A stretch of 64,000 nucleotides of DNA, taken from assembly GCA_963781805.1 (NCBI GenBank), contig CAWAHF010000004.1:434001-498000 (forward strand). Reading direction: 5' to 3'. Shown piece after piece: positions 37,519-47,305 of the stretch; position 1 is the first letter of the stretch, and each line of letters opens with the position of its first letter. Under the pieces are notes generated by a model. That model was given only the letters and a program-made list of their open reading frames with translations. It did no database searches and was not told where the DNA came from. The translations under genes were made by a program, and so were the position numbers. Source of the DNA: JAFGPL01 sp963781805 (GTDB taxonomy: Bacteria; Bacteroidota; Bacteroidia; Bacteroidales; UBA10428).

Positions 37519-37610
37519 AAATTCCCATAATTATTAACTTTATGAACTGAACTTTAGTAAACTTTTAAGAATTAATTAATTTTTACTGAGTTAGATACTT
37601 TTTATAAATC

Positions 37611-40600
37611 ATGAAAAAAATATTTAAGATATTCGGTATAATCCTGCTTGTGTTCATCGCAGTAATTATATTACTCACTGTTATTGCTAAGATTAAAGAA
37701 AAAGAGATTGCCGATATTGTTCTTAAAAAGATAAGTAAATCTATCAAAGCTCCCATAACCATTGATGATATCTCACTGAATCTCATCCGGAGATTTCCGT
37801 TGGCAACAGTTGAACTTAAAGGAGTTTGGCTTGGATCTGCCGATGCATTTAATGTGTCTGATTCGCTTATTACAGAAGAAGAAACCCTGGCATCCATTCA
37901 AAAATTCTTTATTTCTGTAAAAACAAAACCGCTTTTTAAAGGAGATATTGAGATAATGAGGGTGGACATCAGGGGCGTCGATCTTAACTACCTTGTGGAT
38001 AGAAATGGCGTGAGCAATATCGATTTTTTAATGGATACCACCCAAAGCAGCTCTACGGATACCACTTCTATCAATTTGAAAGTTTTACTTAAAGAACTGA
38101 CATTAAGAGACATCCATTGCAATTACTATGATACACTAAACCGTATGGGAGCTCAGCTGGATTTTCCAAGGGCAAAGATTACCGGAGAAATTGACAGCGC
38201 TTTTTTAGTTGGCTCGGTAAAGGGAACATTAAAATTAACAAACTGCATTTATGATTCGACAAATTTGTATCTGATGCAGGAAACAAAGATGGATTTTGAT
38301 CTTTCGTATACCGGAGATACCATAGATGTAAAAAAATTGCAGGTAAAAACCGATGGTGCAGATCTGTTCATTTCCGGCAGATCAGTGATTAGAGACACAT
38401 TGAAAACAGATTTTCAGATACAGGGTAATCATATCGATATCGGAGAGCTCATAAAATATGCCCCTGAAAATATGCTGGCAGAATATGGCATACAAAAAAT
38501 TTCCGGTTTGTCAGATATCAATGCTTCCATTAAAGGTTTTGTTGCAGACTCATTAATGCCCCGAATAAAGATGAATTTTGCATTGAAAAAAGGATATGTT
38601 CAGGTTGCAGGTTATCCTTCAGTTAAAAACATCTCTGTGACCGGAGATTTCACGAATGGGGAGAAAAAAAGCAACAAGACAACAGCTATTAATATCAGGA
38701 AATTTCATGCCGAAACCAATCATAGCAGCCTGGATATTTCAGGTATCCTGAATAATCTGGATCGTATACATTATCAAATAAATTCAGGTTTGTTGATCGA
38801 TCTGGCTGAATTTAAAAAATTCATTCCGGATTCCCTGATGCAGGATGTAAGGGGGATAATATTTGCTAAAGTCATAACCAAAGGTGTAGTGCCGGATTCT
38901 ATCGGGGATGATTTTATAGATTATGTGCTTAACAGAACCCAGGCAGATATGACGTTAAATAATCTTTATCTAAAACTCGACTCTGCTTTATCAATAAACT
39001 CATTATCAGGTCGTTTAGGCTACGATCTGAATCATATTACGATTCGTAATTTAAAAATGAATGTTCCGCTTTACAAGGTAAACATCACCAACGTCTCCCT
39101 GGATGCACAATTTTCAGGAAAGCTCAGCGACCCGTTAAAGATGGGAATCGATTTGAAATCCTTTCAGCTTAAAACCGACAGTTGTATGCTTTATTGTTCT
39201 GCTAAAATTCAGAATTTTGAAGCTCCGGAATTCGATTTTAAAGGTAATATCCGGCTTAATCTGAACGAAATTAAGAATATGCTTCCGGATTCACTGGCCA
39301 ACAACTTATCGGGCGAAATTACGGCTCAAATTGTATCCAGCGGTCGTTTGAATCCCGATTCCATAACAGATCAGATAAATGACCTGGTATTTAATAAGAG
39401 TGAGTTTCAAATTGATTTTGATAAGGTTTCCCTGGATATGCCCGATACCCTGATGAATGTGAGCCAGTTATCCGGAAGACTTTCGATGAAACCTGACACC
39501 ATTAAAATTGAACATACCCGTGGGGTATATTATGGCATTGATTTTGGCATCGATTCAACCTCTATCACAAACCTCTATAATTCAGTTATCTTAAACCAGC
39601 CATCAAAAATTCGGGTCGATACCAGATTGTACCTGGGCGATCTCGATTATACCACATTTGCTCCGTATATTGCTCCATATTTGGATACTACTGCGACTGC
39701 TGCAGTTAGCGATACTTCAACGGCAGAGAATACTGATTCCATTCCAACCAACTATACCTATAACATTAAAGGAAAAATATTTGCAAAAAGCGTGACGTAT
39801 AAAAAAGCCAGGATAGAAAATATTTCTGCACTATATAATCTCTCAGACAGTCTTTACATTGTTGATCAATTCAAATTTGACGGTTTTGGGGGAAAACATA
39901 ATACTTCAATGATTTATAGAAGTAATCCGGGAAATGTACAAAAACTCTCTGTTAAAAATAGTATCACGAATATGAATGTTGTCTCTCTTCTTAAAGACTT
40001 TGATAATTTCCAAGAATTTTACACTCCGGAGCTGACATATAATAATATTTCAGGGGTACTTTCTTCAAATCTTGATTTCCAGATATTGTTCAAAGATGAT
40101 TCAATGATTTGGGATAAAACGTTTGTTCTTGGATCATTTAAACTCGAAAAAGGAGGAATATATAATTATAAACCCGTGATGGAGATGGAACCTTATCTTC
40201 CAAAAGCAATTAGTGATTTGAAAGTATTGGAATTTAAAACAATTAACACTAATCTGTTCGTTATTAAGGATACAATTTATGTTCCTAGTACATTAATAGT
40301 AAGCAACAAATTAGATGCAACAGCTTTAGGATGGCAAAATTTTAAAGGAGATTATTCTTATCATCTGATTGTATTCTTGAGCGAAATAATAACCGGGAAA
40401 TCAAACAGAATCAATAAAAAACAGGATAGAATGGGAGAGGATGTATCGGATACTGGTCATAAAAAAAATGGTACATTGGTTAAATCAGAATATCTTAAAG
40501 GAGAAAGTAAGAGCGGGCTTGATAATCCAAAAGAACAGCAGAGAATAGCTAATAAAATTAAAAGTGCTGAGTTTTGGTTAAAACTTTATTTTTATCCGAA

Positions 40601-40631
40601 ATTAGCAAATTATAGCACAGATGTTAACTGA
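37611..40631 (+). CDS. AsmA-family membrane protein
   Basis: A 1006-residue protein with one N-terminal membrane helix (about 7-24, IILLVFIAVIILLTVIA) and a long beta-rich body. The N-terminal AsmA region (LKKISKSIKAPITIDDISL, then GVWLGSADAF and the DIEIMRVDIRGVDLNYLVDRNG block) and the C-terminal AsmA-like region (near 700-950) are recognisable. AsmA/TamB/YhdP proteins are bridge-like lipid transporters between inner and outer membranes; the exact cargo is unknown. It is a typical Bacteroidota AsmA length, alone in its transcript. Confidence 0.85.
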   Translation: MKKIFKIFGIILLVFIAVIILLTVIAKIKEKEIADIVLKKISKSIKAPITIDDISLNLIRRFPLATVELKGVWLGSADAFNVSDSLITEEETLASIQKFFISVKTKPLFKGDIEIMRVDIRGVDLNYLVDRNGVSNIDFLMDTTQSSSTDTTSINLKVLLKELTLRDIHCNYYDTLNRMGAQLDFPRAKITGEIDSAFLVGSVKGTLKLTNCIYDSTNLYLMQETKMDFDLSYTGDTIDVKKLQVKTDGADLFISGRSVIRDTLKTDFQIQGNHIDIGELIKYAPENMLAEYGIQKISGLSDINASIKGFVADSLMPRIKMNFALKKGYVQVAGYPSVKNISVTGDFTNGEKKSNKTTAINIRKFHAETNHSSLDISGILNNLDRIHYQINSGLLIDLAEFKKFIPDSLMQDVRGIIFAKVITKGVVPDSIGDDFIDYVLNRTQADMTLNNLYLKLDSALSINSLSGRLGYDLNHITIRNLKMNVPLYKVNITNVSLDAQFSGKLSDPLKMGIDLKSFQLKTDSCMLYCSAKIQNFEAPEFDFKGNIRLNLNEIKNMLPDSLANNLSGEITAQIVSSGRLNPDSITDQINDLVFNKSEFQIDFDKVSLDMPDTLMNVSQLSGRLSMKPDTIKIEHTRGVYYGIDFGIDSTSITNLYNSVILNQPSKIRVDTRLYLGDLDYTTFAPYIAPYLDTTATAAVSDTSTAENTDSIPTNYTYNIKGKIFAKSVTYKKARIENISALYNLSDSLYIVDQFKFDGFGGKHNTSMIYRSNPGNVQKLSVKNSITNMNVVSLLKDFDNFQEFYTPELTYNNISGVLSSNLDFQILFKDDSMIWDKTFVLGSFKLEKGGIYNYKPVMEMEPYLPKAISDLKVLEFKTINTNLFVIKDTIYVPSTLIVSNKLDATALGWQNFKGDYSYHLIVFLSEIITGKSNRINKKQDRMGEDVSDTGHKKNGTLVKSEYLKGESKSGLDNPKEQQRIANKIKSAEFWLKLYFYPKLANYSTDVN

Positions 40632-40660
40632 TATCATAAAAAAAAATGTATTTTATTATG

Positions 40661-40689
40661 TTTCGAATTGTGATATAAAAGTAACTTTG
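40661..40689 (+). promoter_or_regulatory. probable promoter of the Cys-rich lipoprotein gene
   Basis: TAACTTTG at 40682-40689 matches the -7 consensus; TTTC at 40661-40664 is a weak -33 box, about 18 bp upstream. It ends 50 bp before the ATG. Confidence 0.45.
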
Positions 40690-40739
40690 TACTTAAACAG
40701 CAACTAATAATTTTGAACGTATAAAAAAAACAATAGCTC

Positions 40740-41078
40740 ATGAAAAAGACAATTTTATTTTTAGGTATTATTCTGATTGGAATTGTAGTAGCTGTATGGA
40801 ATGCTTGTCAAACCGATTCTCAGGAAAGCTGTACACAGGCTGAAATCTGTACGGACAAGCTTGTAACTTCATGTTGCACAGACAATGATTGTGTATACAA
40901 GTATAATGGTAAAGAATATACAGAAGATGAGAGAGAACAGTTAGCTGAGGATTTAGGCTGCATTACTGCTGTAAGCGGTTTGAAATCAACAGATCAGGAT
41001 AATGATTTATCCGGAGTAATCGAAAGACTTAAAGCATTAATGGAAGAAGCTCATAAGTTGGCAAATACCAAAAAGTAA
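40740..41078 (+). CDS. small cysteine-rich lipoprotein
   Basis: A 112-residue protein with a hydrophobic N-terminus and a WNAC lipobox-like site at Cys23, followed by six more cysteines (31, 37, 45, 46, 51 and 74) and a helical C-terminus. The Cys set could bind metal or form disulfides. No family recognised. It is convergent with a TlpA-type thioredoxin gene 22 bp away, and close to the redox cluster at 43.9-46.7 kb. Confidence 0.6.
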   Translation: MKKTILFLGIILIGIVVAVWNACQTDSQESCTQAEICTDKLVTSCCTDNDCVYKYNGKEYTEDEREQLAEDLGCITAVSGLKSTDQDNDLSGVIERLKALMEEAHKLANTKK

Positions 41079-41100
41079 ATCAGACATCAGAACAAATCAA

Positions 41101-41643
41101 TTAGTCTGTCTGCTTTTCAAAAGTACCAGAATATCTTTTTTTTTTCAGTTTTTTAAGCGCACTATCCAGTTTTTCGCCGCGAGGATTTATGGCAACCACA
41201 ATGCCATCTCCGTCAATCAGATAGCAAAAGGGTATGGCGGTGATATGATATAGCTGGGCCGCTTCACTTTTCCATCCTTTCAAATCGCTGACATGGTTGG
41301 GCCAGTCAAGGCTATCTTTTCGTATAGCGATTTTCCATGCCTTTGGGTTCATATCCATCGATACGCTAAACACGGTAAATCCATCGCCATTTTTAAAGTG
41401 TGCATCCATGTAATTGTGATAAGTACTTACTAATATCGGATTTTCTTTACGGCAGGGGAAGCACCATGATGCCCAGAAATCGATCAGTACCATCTGGCCT
41501 CTTAACGAGGACAAACGGAGTTCATTTCCTTCGGGAGATTTCAGTACAATATCGGGAGCTTCCTGTCCGATTTCCAGCGATTGTCCAAATAGAGTTACTG
41601 CTGAAATTATTAGTAATGATAATATGGTTACAGTTGATTTCAT
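41101..41643 (-). CDS. TlpA-type periplasmic thiol-disulfide oxidoreductase
   Basis: A 180-residue exported redoxin: signal peptide about 1-20 (ending TLFGQ), then the TlpA/AhpC-TSA thioredoxin fold with IVLKSPEGNELRLSSLRGQ, the active site WASWCFPCRKENP (CxxC), FTVFSVSMD and ITAIPFCYLIDGDG (cis-Pro). ATG 41643 precedes the signal; a frame start at 41679 adds 12 residues. It acts in the periplasm on protein disulfides or cytochrome maturation. Confidence 0.88.
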   Translation of the reverse strand: MKSTVTILSLLIISAVTLFGQSLEIGQEAPDIVLKSPEGNELRLSSLRGQMVLIDFWASWCFPCRKENPILVSTYHNYMDAHFKNGDGFTVFSVSMDMNPKAWKIAIRKDSLDWPNHVSDLKGWKSEAAQLYHITAIPFCYLIDGDGIVVAINPRGEKLDSALKKLKKKRYSGTFEKQTD

Positions 41644-41822
41644 TTTTAATCGTATAAAGTTTTCAGAGATTCCTGTCATTTTTAACGTAAGTTAACCATA
41701 AATGTTCTATTTGTAAAACACCTGCATATATTATACCAAAAATTATAAAAAATAATCCTGAACGAAGCAACCTTTTTAGTGTTTACATCATCTCTATTGC
41801 TAAATAACTAAACCTTAGCCGT

Positions 41823-42629
41823 ATGAAAAGATTGATTCTATTCACCTCAGTATTTATTTTAATCCTTAATTCATGTGAGAAAGAACAGGGATTTGAAGAT
41901 TTTCAAAGCAGTACACTCATCCGACAGGTCAGCGGGACTGAAGATCAAATGCAGATTCTGACCTATTATACTACCCGAAATATTTTTGAAGAAGTTACAC
42001 GATTTTCGTATCGTAAGTTTCTGTATAACAATAAAAACCAATTAATAAAAATTGATAAGGCATTCACTTTCAATCCGCTGAGTTGTGCTATTATACCGGG
42101 TACCTCCTTTGAAGATGGTGACGATCCCAGAAATGCTAAAATCACCCAATTTGATGCATTTGAATATTCAGACAATGGGAATCTGAAAACTAAAAAATCT
42201 TATTACATGAATGATGATAATGAACTGTTAATGAATTATTCCACGTATGAATATGAAAACGGGAAAGTGACTAAAATCAACCTGTACAATCCGCAGGACC
42301 AGTTAACTCATTATTATACTTATCAATACGACGACTCAGGAAATGTCACTACAGAGGAATATTATTATATGCAGGACTTTACGGACGCTCAGCTGCAAAC
42401 CAGGATAGTATACGAATATGATACTAAAAATAATCCGTTCCGGGTGTTCGCTGTAGAAGGAACTCCCGGCAGAAATAACAGCAAAAACAACATTACCAGG
42501 CAAACCACAATAAATTATTATGGAGGCGACGAACAATCCTATATCGTTGAATATGTCTATGAATATAATGCATTGGGATATCCCGTCAAAGCAAATAACC
42601 TGGATTATATTTACGGGGAAGACAATTAA
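41823..42629 (+). CDS. lipoprotein with YD/RHS-like repeats
   Basis: A 268-residue lipoprotein (lipobox ILNSC, Cys about 19). The body carries repeated short motifs of the type YEYDTKNNP, YQYDDSGN and YEYNALGYP, similar to YD/RHS-like beta-hairpin repeats seen in Bacteroidota surface lipoproteins. Function unknown. The next lipoprotein gene starts 11 bp downstream. Confidence 0.7.
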   Translation: MKRLILFTSVFILILNSCEKEQGFEDFQSSTLIRQVSGTEDQMQILTYYTTRNIFEEVTRFSYRKFLYNNKNQLIKIDKAFTFNPLSCAIIPGTSFEDGDDPRNAKITQFDAFEYSDNGNLKTKKSYYMNDDNELLMNYSTYEYENGKVTKINLYNPQDQLTHYYTYQYDDSGNVTTEEYYYMQDFTDAQLQTRIVYEYDTKNNPFRVFAVEGTPGRNNSKNNITRQTTINYYGGDEQSYIVEYVYEYNALGYPVKANNLDYIYGEDN

Positions 42630-42640
42630 AAGGATTAGCC

Positions 42641-43720
42641 ATGAAGCTTAAGCTTGTTATTTTTATTTTTTTATCCGCATTGATTATCGCATGTGAGAAA
42701 GAAAAAGACGAAGAAAGCTGGATACCGGATAATTATCAGGGATCTTACAAAAATATTGACTATAGCGAAACACTGATTCAAAATTTTTCACCGGGCATTT
42801 ACACAGAAAATGAAATACCTGCCGACCTGAAGCAATTGACATACGGAAGAATTGAAATCGATTTTACTTACAATGGGGGAGCCTTAACCTCATTTATGCC
42901 TATTTTATATTATGGTTCAATAAACAAAAACAGTTCGGATAATGCGGTGGAAGAGACTCAATTTCATCTGGTTGTTGAAATCGGACACTACAATGTTATA
43001 CCCTTTCCAGTGGAAAATTTATTCTATACCATCTGCTACCACCGCTATCCATTATATTGCAGAGATACGTTTATACCTATGATATCCGGAGAAAATTATA
43101 CATTTATTCTGGATAAGAGACCCGAAGGAATTATTCTTCAGCTCAAAGAGGGAGAGGATATTATCAATACATTTCCAAGCGCCTTTTTTCCAGATTCCTC
43201 TCAACTGTTCTTTAGAGATGTAACTCGTCAGATTGAACTAAACCGGGGGGACTCGCTTAATTCTATTTTAATGATAGGAAAGGGATTTGTTGGCTTCGAA
43301 AAGGGATTACACGAATTTAACGGACAGGTATCGGGAGTTAAAATTTATAAATATACCCTTTCCGAATCATTGAGCGGATTTGAAATGATGCATATCAGAG
43401 ATCAGCATGTTGAAAGGCAGCAGCTTAATTATTCGGTGAAAGACAATCTATATGGCGAAGGTAATTCTATCCGTATGAAATATGATTTCCGGCCTTATGT
43501 GTACACAAACGGAGTATTAACGCCAAGTGGTGAAATAGAAACTTCCGAACCGAAAATATTAATAAATAATCACTCTTTAACATACCAGGTGACTTCACAA
43601 AATATCGGGTTGTACAAGGTGTACCTTGAAACTGTAAACCAGCAAAATCAACTGCTTAATTCAACAGTAAAACCATTTGAGATTTGGGTCTATCCCGATG
43701 AATGGGCGTTTGATTATTGA
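42641..43720 (+). CDS. hypothetical lipoprotein
   Basis: A 359-residue lipoprotein (lipobox IIAC, Cys about 18, then acidic EKEKDEES, typical of surface export). The body is beta-rich and aromatic-rich and I recognise no family. It probably shares a transcript with the YD-repeat lipoprotein before it, and perhaps with the redox genes starting 193 bp later. Confidence 0.6.
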   Translation: MKLKLVIFIFLSALIIACEKEKDEESWIPDNYQGSYKNIDYSETLIQNFSPGIYTENEIPADLKQLTYGRIEIDFTYNGGALTSFMPILYYGSINKNSSDNAVEETQFHLVVEIGHYNVIPFPVENLFYTICYHRYPLYCRDTFIPMISGENYTFILDKRPEGIILQLKEGEDIINTFPSAFFPDSSQLFFRDVTRQIELNRGDSLNSILMIGKGFVGFEKGLHEFNGQVSGVKIYKYTLSESLSGFEMMHIRDQHVERQQLNYSVKDNLYGEGNSIRMKYDFRPYVYTNGVLTPSGEIETSEPKILINNHSLTYQVTSQNIGLYKVYLETVNQQNQLLNSTVKPFEIWVYPDEWAFDY

Positions 43721-43913
43721 AATAGTTTGTTTCCTGCACTTTTTAGGTTGAATCAGAATTGGGATTTTCAACTATCCATTCCTGCATTTATTACCCTGGA
43801 TTACATAGGTTTACACGTAACGAACGAACAATCAATATCTTAAATTGTTAATTTACTTAATGGTTATACATTAAATTATTTCGTTACACTAGAAAAATAT
43901 CTAAATATAAACA

Positions 43914-44405
43914 ATGAAACTGTTAAGCATAACATTGGTATTTCTATGTATAGCTTTTGGTCTGAAGGCTCAGGAAATATATAATTTCAGCCTGGACAAT
44001 ACGGATAATCAATCCATAAATTACAATGATTTGAAAGGACAAAAACTTACAGTTATCGATTTCTGGGCTACCTGGTGCAAACCCTGTCTGAATGCCCTGC
44101 CGAAACTGGCTATGCTGTCTGATTCTTTTAAAACTAAAGGAGTACAGTTTATAGGTATTAGTGTCGATGGCCCTCGGAACTGGTCAAAAATTAAGCCCTT
44201 CGTCCAGTCTATGGGGATAACCTATCCCATTTTAATTGATAAGGATGGGGAAGTAATGCGTGATTTAAATGTTAACGCAGTACCTACGCTTCTAATCGCA
44301 AATGAAAAGAATGAAATTGTGTTTTCACATGAGGGATTTAGTCTCGGCGATGAAAAAATCATCTCCGACGAACTGGACAGACTTATGCAAACCGGTAAGC
44401 AGTGA
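43914..44405 (+). CDS. TlpA-type exported thioredoxin
   Basis: A 163-residue exported redoxin: signal peptide about 1-19 (ending GLKAQ), thioredoxin fold with FWATWCKPCLNALP (CxxC), FIGISVDGPRNW and VNAVPTLLIANE (cis-Pro). It overlaps the next gene by four bases (GTGA), so the two are translationally coupled. It probably reduces or shuffles disulfides of the DUF6029 protein or the exported thioredoxin-fold protein (inference). Confidence 0.9.
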   Translation: MKLLSITLVFLCIAFGLKAQEIYNFSLDNTDNQSINYNDLKGQKLTVIDFWATWCKPCLNALPKLAMLSDSFKTKGVQFIGISVDGPRNWSKIKPFVQSMGITYPILIDKDGEVMRDLNVNAVPTLLIANEKNEIVFSHEGFSLGDEKIISDELDRLMQTGKQ

Positions 44406-45895
44406 GAAAATTTGTCTTTTTAATACTAATCATAACCTGGAGTAGTATGACAGCATTTACACAACTCAGCGGTTATAACCTGATGGAATATCAGTTCGGG
44501 AATATTCCCGAAGTGAAACCCTCGAATCTCAGCACACTCTATGAGCAGTTAAACCTGAAGTACCGGTACAAAGATATTAACATAATGCTTCGCTCAGAGC
44601 AGTTTTTCAGTACCGATAGCGTAAAGCGCGATTACCAGACACTTTCTCAGTACCAGGTACGGTATTCGAAGGATAAATTTGAATTCAAAGCGGGTAATTT
44701 TTTTGAAACGTTGGGTAGGGGATTGCTGTTGCGATCATACGAAATACCGGGTTCTGTGATTGAAGATCGCGTTTTCAGAAGACGTCAGGCATTTTACAGG
44801 GACATCCTGGGATTTATGGGCAAATATTCATCCGGAAATTTTATGATTAAGTTCTTACGCGGAAAAACACTGAATAATTCCGTACCTCCCGGTATTGATC
44901 ACCGCAGGGAAGATTTGGTAGAAGCGGCCGAGAGTCATTACACACATTTTGGCCAGACCCTGGGAGCTATGATTATGAGGTACACCAATATTAACAGTCA
45001 AAAGGTATATGGCGGCGGGTATCTGGAAGGAAATCTCCCCATGAATGTTTCCTACTACGGAGAATACGTGCAGGCTGCCGGGTCAGACAATCCGTTTTTA
45101 AAATTAGCTTCCTCTTCAAGTTACGGCGCCTACCTAAGTTTAAATCATGCCATGAATAATTACGGGATTAGCGTTGAATTAAAGGATTATCACAATTTAT
45201 TTTTAGGCTATGGTTTTTCCGATCCTCCGTTGCTGGTCAAAGAGCAATCGTATCATTTGCTGAACAGAAGCACTCATGTTTCCAATCTGCTTGATGAAAA
45301 AGGGTATCAGGTGGAATTCTATTACCATTTTCCAAAAGAAAGCATGATTACCCTGAATACATCCAAATCGGTTAATAACCTGTTCCGTAAATATATTTTT
45401 GAAGAATACTTTGCAGAATATTACCGGCCTTTTAAAAATGGCAATACACTCAAATTGTTTGGAGATTATTCAAAAGACAACTTGCTCCTGAATGAAAAAA
45501 GGTTGGCCGGAGGATTAAACACCTCAATTGCATTATCCGGTTACTGGACCATCCATATTGAACAGGAAGTCCAATATATTAACCGTACGGACAGTGCACA
45601 AAAGAATCCTGTAAACCTGTATAGTAGCGTAAATGTATCTAAATCGACCCGTTTCTCGGTGGGTCTTATGTTTGAATATACTACCGATCCGCTGGTTGCC
45701 GACAAATTCGATACAAAAGTCATTGAACAATCCAGAACTTATTTGGGAGGAAACATAAGCTATCGTCCCAATTACAGCAATACACTAAGTGTTTTTATTG
45801 GTCAGCGGAGAGGAGGCCCTGCATGTTCTTCCGGGATATGTTATGAGGTGTTGGATTTTTCGGGTGTGGAATTGCGCTGGAACTGTAAATTTTAA
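44402..45895 (+). CDS. DUF6029 family outer-membrane-type protein
   Basis: A 497-residue exported protein: signal about 1-20 (ending MTAFTQ), then alternating strands with many aromatics and a last residue Phe, consistent with a beta-barrel. DUF6029 features are LSTLYEQLNLKYRYKD, FKAGNFFETLGRGLLLRSYE and DRVFRRRQAFYRDILGFMGK. The function is unknown. Start GTG at 44402 overlaps the stop of the TlpA-type gene. The C-terminal part has two Cys close together (PACSSGICYE). Confidence 0.8.
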   Translation: MRKFVFLILIITWSSMTAFTQLSGYNLMEYQFGNIPEVKPSNLSTLYEQLNLKYRYKDINIMLRSEQFFSTDSVKRDYQTLSQYQVRYSKDKFEFKAGNFFETLGRGLLLRSYEIPGSVIEDRVFRRRQAFYRDILGFMGKYSSGNFMIKFLRGKTLNNSVPPGIDHRREDLVEAAESHYTHFGQTLGAMIMRYTNINSQKVYGGGYLEGNLPMNVSYYGEYVQAAGSDNPFLKLASSSSYGAYLSLNHAMNNYGISVELKDYHNLFLGYGFSDPPLLVKEQSYHLLNRSTHVSNLLDEKGYQVEFYYHFPKESMITLNTSKSVNNLFRKYIFEEYFAEYYRPFKNGNTLKLFGDYSKDNLLLNEKRLAGGLNTSIALSGYWTIHIEQEVQYINRTDSAQKNPVNLYSSVNVSKSTRFSVGLMFEYTTDPLVADKFDTKVIEQSRTYLGGNISYRPNYSNTLSVFIGQRRGGPACSSGICYEVLDFSGVELRWNCKF

Positions 45896-45914
45896 AACTA
45901 AAATAATAAAAGTC

Positions 45915-46697
45915 ATGATTTGCAAAAAAATACTTATCGGATTATTAGCAGTTGTACAATCTGTTTACCTGATGGCCGGGGTAGGGGACTCCGCAAAAGA
46001 TTTTACGGTTACAACCCTTTCAGGTGGAAGTTATACGCTTTCGGCTGACTACGGAAAAGTAATTTTAGTCTTTTTCTTTGGATATAACTGTCCGTTTTGT
46101 GTTACACACGGACCTGATATTCAAAAAAACATCATTGATGTTTTTTCATCCAACCCTAATTTTGCTGCTGTGGGTGTTGATGTATGGAACGGATCAAATG
46201 CAGCAGTAGAAGCATTTAAAACATCTACCGGACTTACAATACCTCTGGGGGTGCAGGCAGGCGCTGTGGGTACCTTGTATGGTGTAGGACAGGATGTGTT
46301 AGCAGTGATTGATTCCCGGCAAACAATTGTTTTTCAGAGCCAAACATATTCTGAAGCTTCTTTGGCAGCAAAGGCGAAGGTAGTTGAGGCATTAAATGCC
46401 CTGTCAAATCCCACTTCAATCGTTGCTCCTGAAAAACAGACGATTAAATTGGATCAGAATTATCCCAATCCTTTTACATCAGTCACCACAATCCCTTATA
46501 CCGTCGAAATACCTTCGATGGTAAAACTTTCGGTTGTGGATATTACGGGAAAAACTGTGATGATGTTGGTAAATGAATTCCAGCCTGCCGGCAATTATGA
46601 ATTTTCATTTGACGGTAATCCATTGGAGAAGGGAATCTATTTTTACAAATTAGAAACTGAGAAAGGAACCATCTACCGAAGAATGGTTAAAGAGTAG
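45915..46697 (+). CDS. thioredoxin-fold protein with T9SS sorting domain
   Basis: A 260-residue protein: signal peptide about 1-20, a thioredoxin/peroxiredoxin-like domain (about 22-155) with FFFGYNCPFCVTHGP (CPFC active site), and a T9SS sorting domain (about 175-260, LDQNYPNPFTSVTTIPY). Export of a redox domain by T9SS is unusual and would place CPFC chemistry on the cell surface or outside the cell. ATG 45915 is chosen because the signal follows; a frame start at 45789 lies inside the DUF6029 gene. Third gene of the probable redox operon. Confidence 0.85.
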   Translation: MICKKILIGLLAVVQSVYLMAGVGDSAKDFTVTTLSGGSYTLSADYGKVILVFFFGYNCPFCVTHGPDIQKNIIDVFSSNPNFAAVGVDVWNGSNAAVEAFKTSTGLTIPLGVQAGAVGTLYGVGQDVLAVIDSRQTIVFQSQTYSEASLAAKAKVVEALNALSNPTSIVAPEKQTIKLDQNYPNPFTSVTTIPYTVEIPSMVKLSVVDITGKTVMMLVNEFQPAGNYEFSFDGNPLEKGIYFYKLETEKGTIYRRMVKE

Positions 46698-46791
46698 GGG
46701 TAATCTTGATAATAGTCTTAACAAATCCTGATAACAAAGCGTTTCAGAATGAATTGGATGTTACTTTTTCGGTTAGCTAACTCCTGAATAA

Positions 46792-47005
46792 CTAGTGTCA
46801 TGTCAATCTTATTTTGTCATATAGTCACTCTGAACTCCTGCCTGGCTGGCCTCGGCAGATAAGTGATTCAGGGTCTCTGGAAGATTAAAGAGATTAGCTT
46901 CCGCGGAACCTTTCAGGGTTCCGAATCACCTGCCCGCCGTTTAAGCTCTGTCAGGCGGGAGTTCGGAATGACTAGACCACTTTTTAATACTTGACATGAC
47001 ACTAG
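46792..47005. mobile_element. MITE-like element with perfect 15 bp inverted ends
   Basis: CTAGTGTCATGTCAA (46792-46806) and its perfect complement (46991-47005) bound a 214 bp element without a gene. Inside, the arms continue as imperfect inverted repeats, including TCATTCCGAACTCCCGCCTG-type words and GTGATTC blocks. A partial copy lies at 47822-47886. No transposase is present in the window, so a non-autonomous element is most likely. Confidence 0.8.
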
Positions 47006-47099
47006 CTTCACTGCAACTATTTCTGCGTTTTCAACTCACCAAAAATCTTAATCAATATATTTTAATTTTAAGAAGCGTTAGAAAATTCTTGTTTGCAAC

Positions 47100-47160
47100 G
47101 GGTAGGGGAATCACCTTAACCAAAGTTTCGGTGATTGAAAACGAAACACTTACCTGTTGG
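47100..47160. repeat. 61 bp repeat, copy 1 (hairpin)
   Basis: GGGTAGGGGAATCACCTTAA onward is repeated, with about one change in five, at 47763-47822. AATCACC and GGTGATT inside it can pair. The two copies flank the small gene at 47306-47683. Confidence 0.65.
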
Positions 47161-47305
47161 TAAACAGGCTATTTTTACAAATTATTATGGTTAAGTGGAG
47201 AAGTGAAATGCATTTGGCTATTTAGCTATATATCCATGATTTCGGTAAATTAATCTTTAATATTTTGTATATTAGTTTTATAAATATTTAAAAAATTTTA
47301 AGCTT

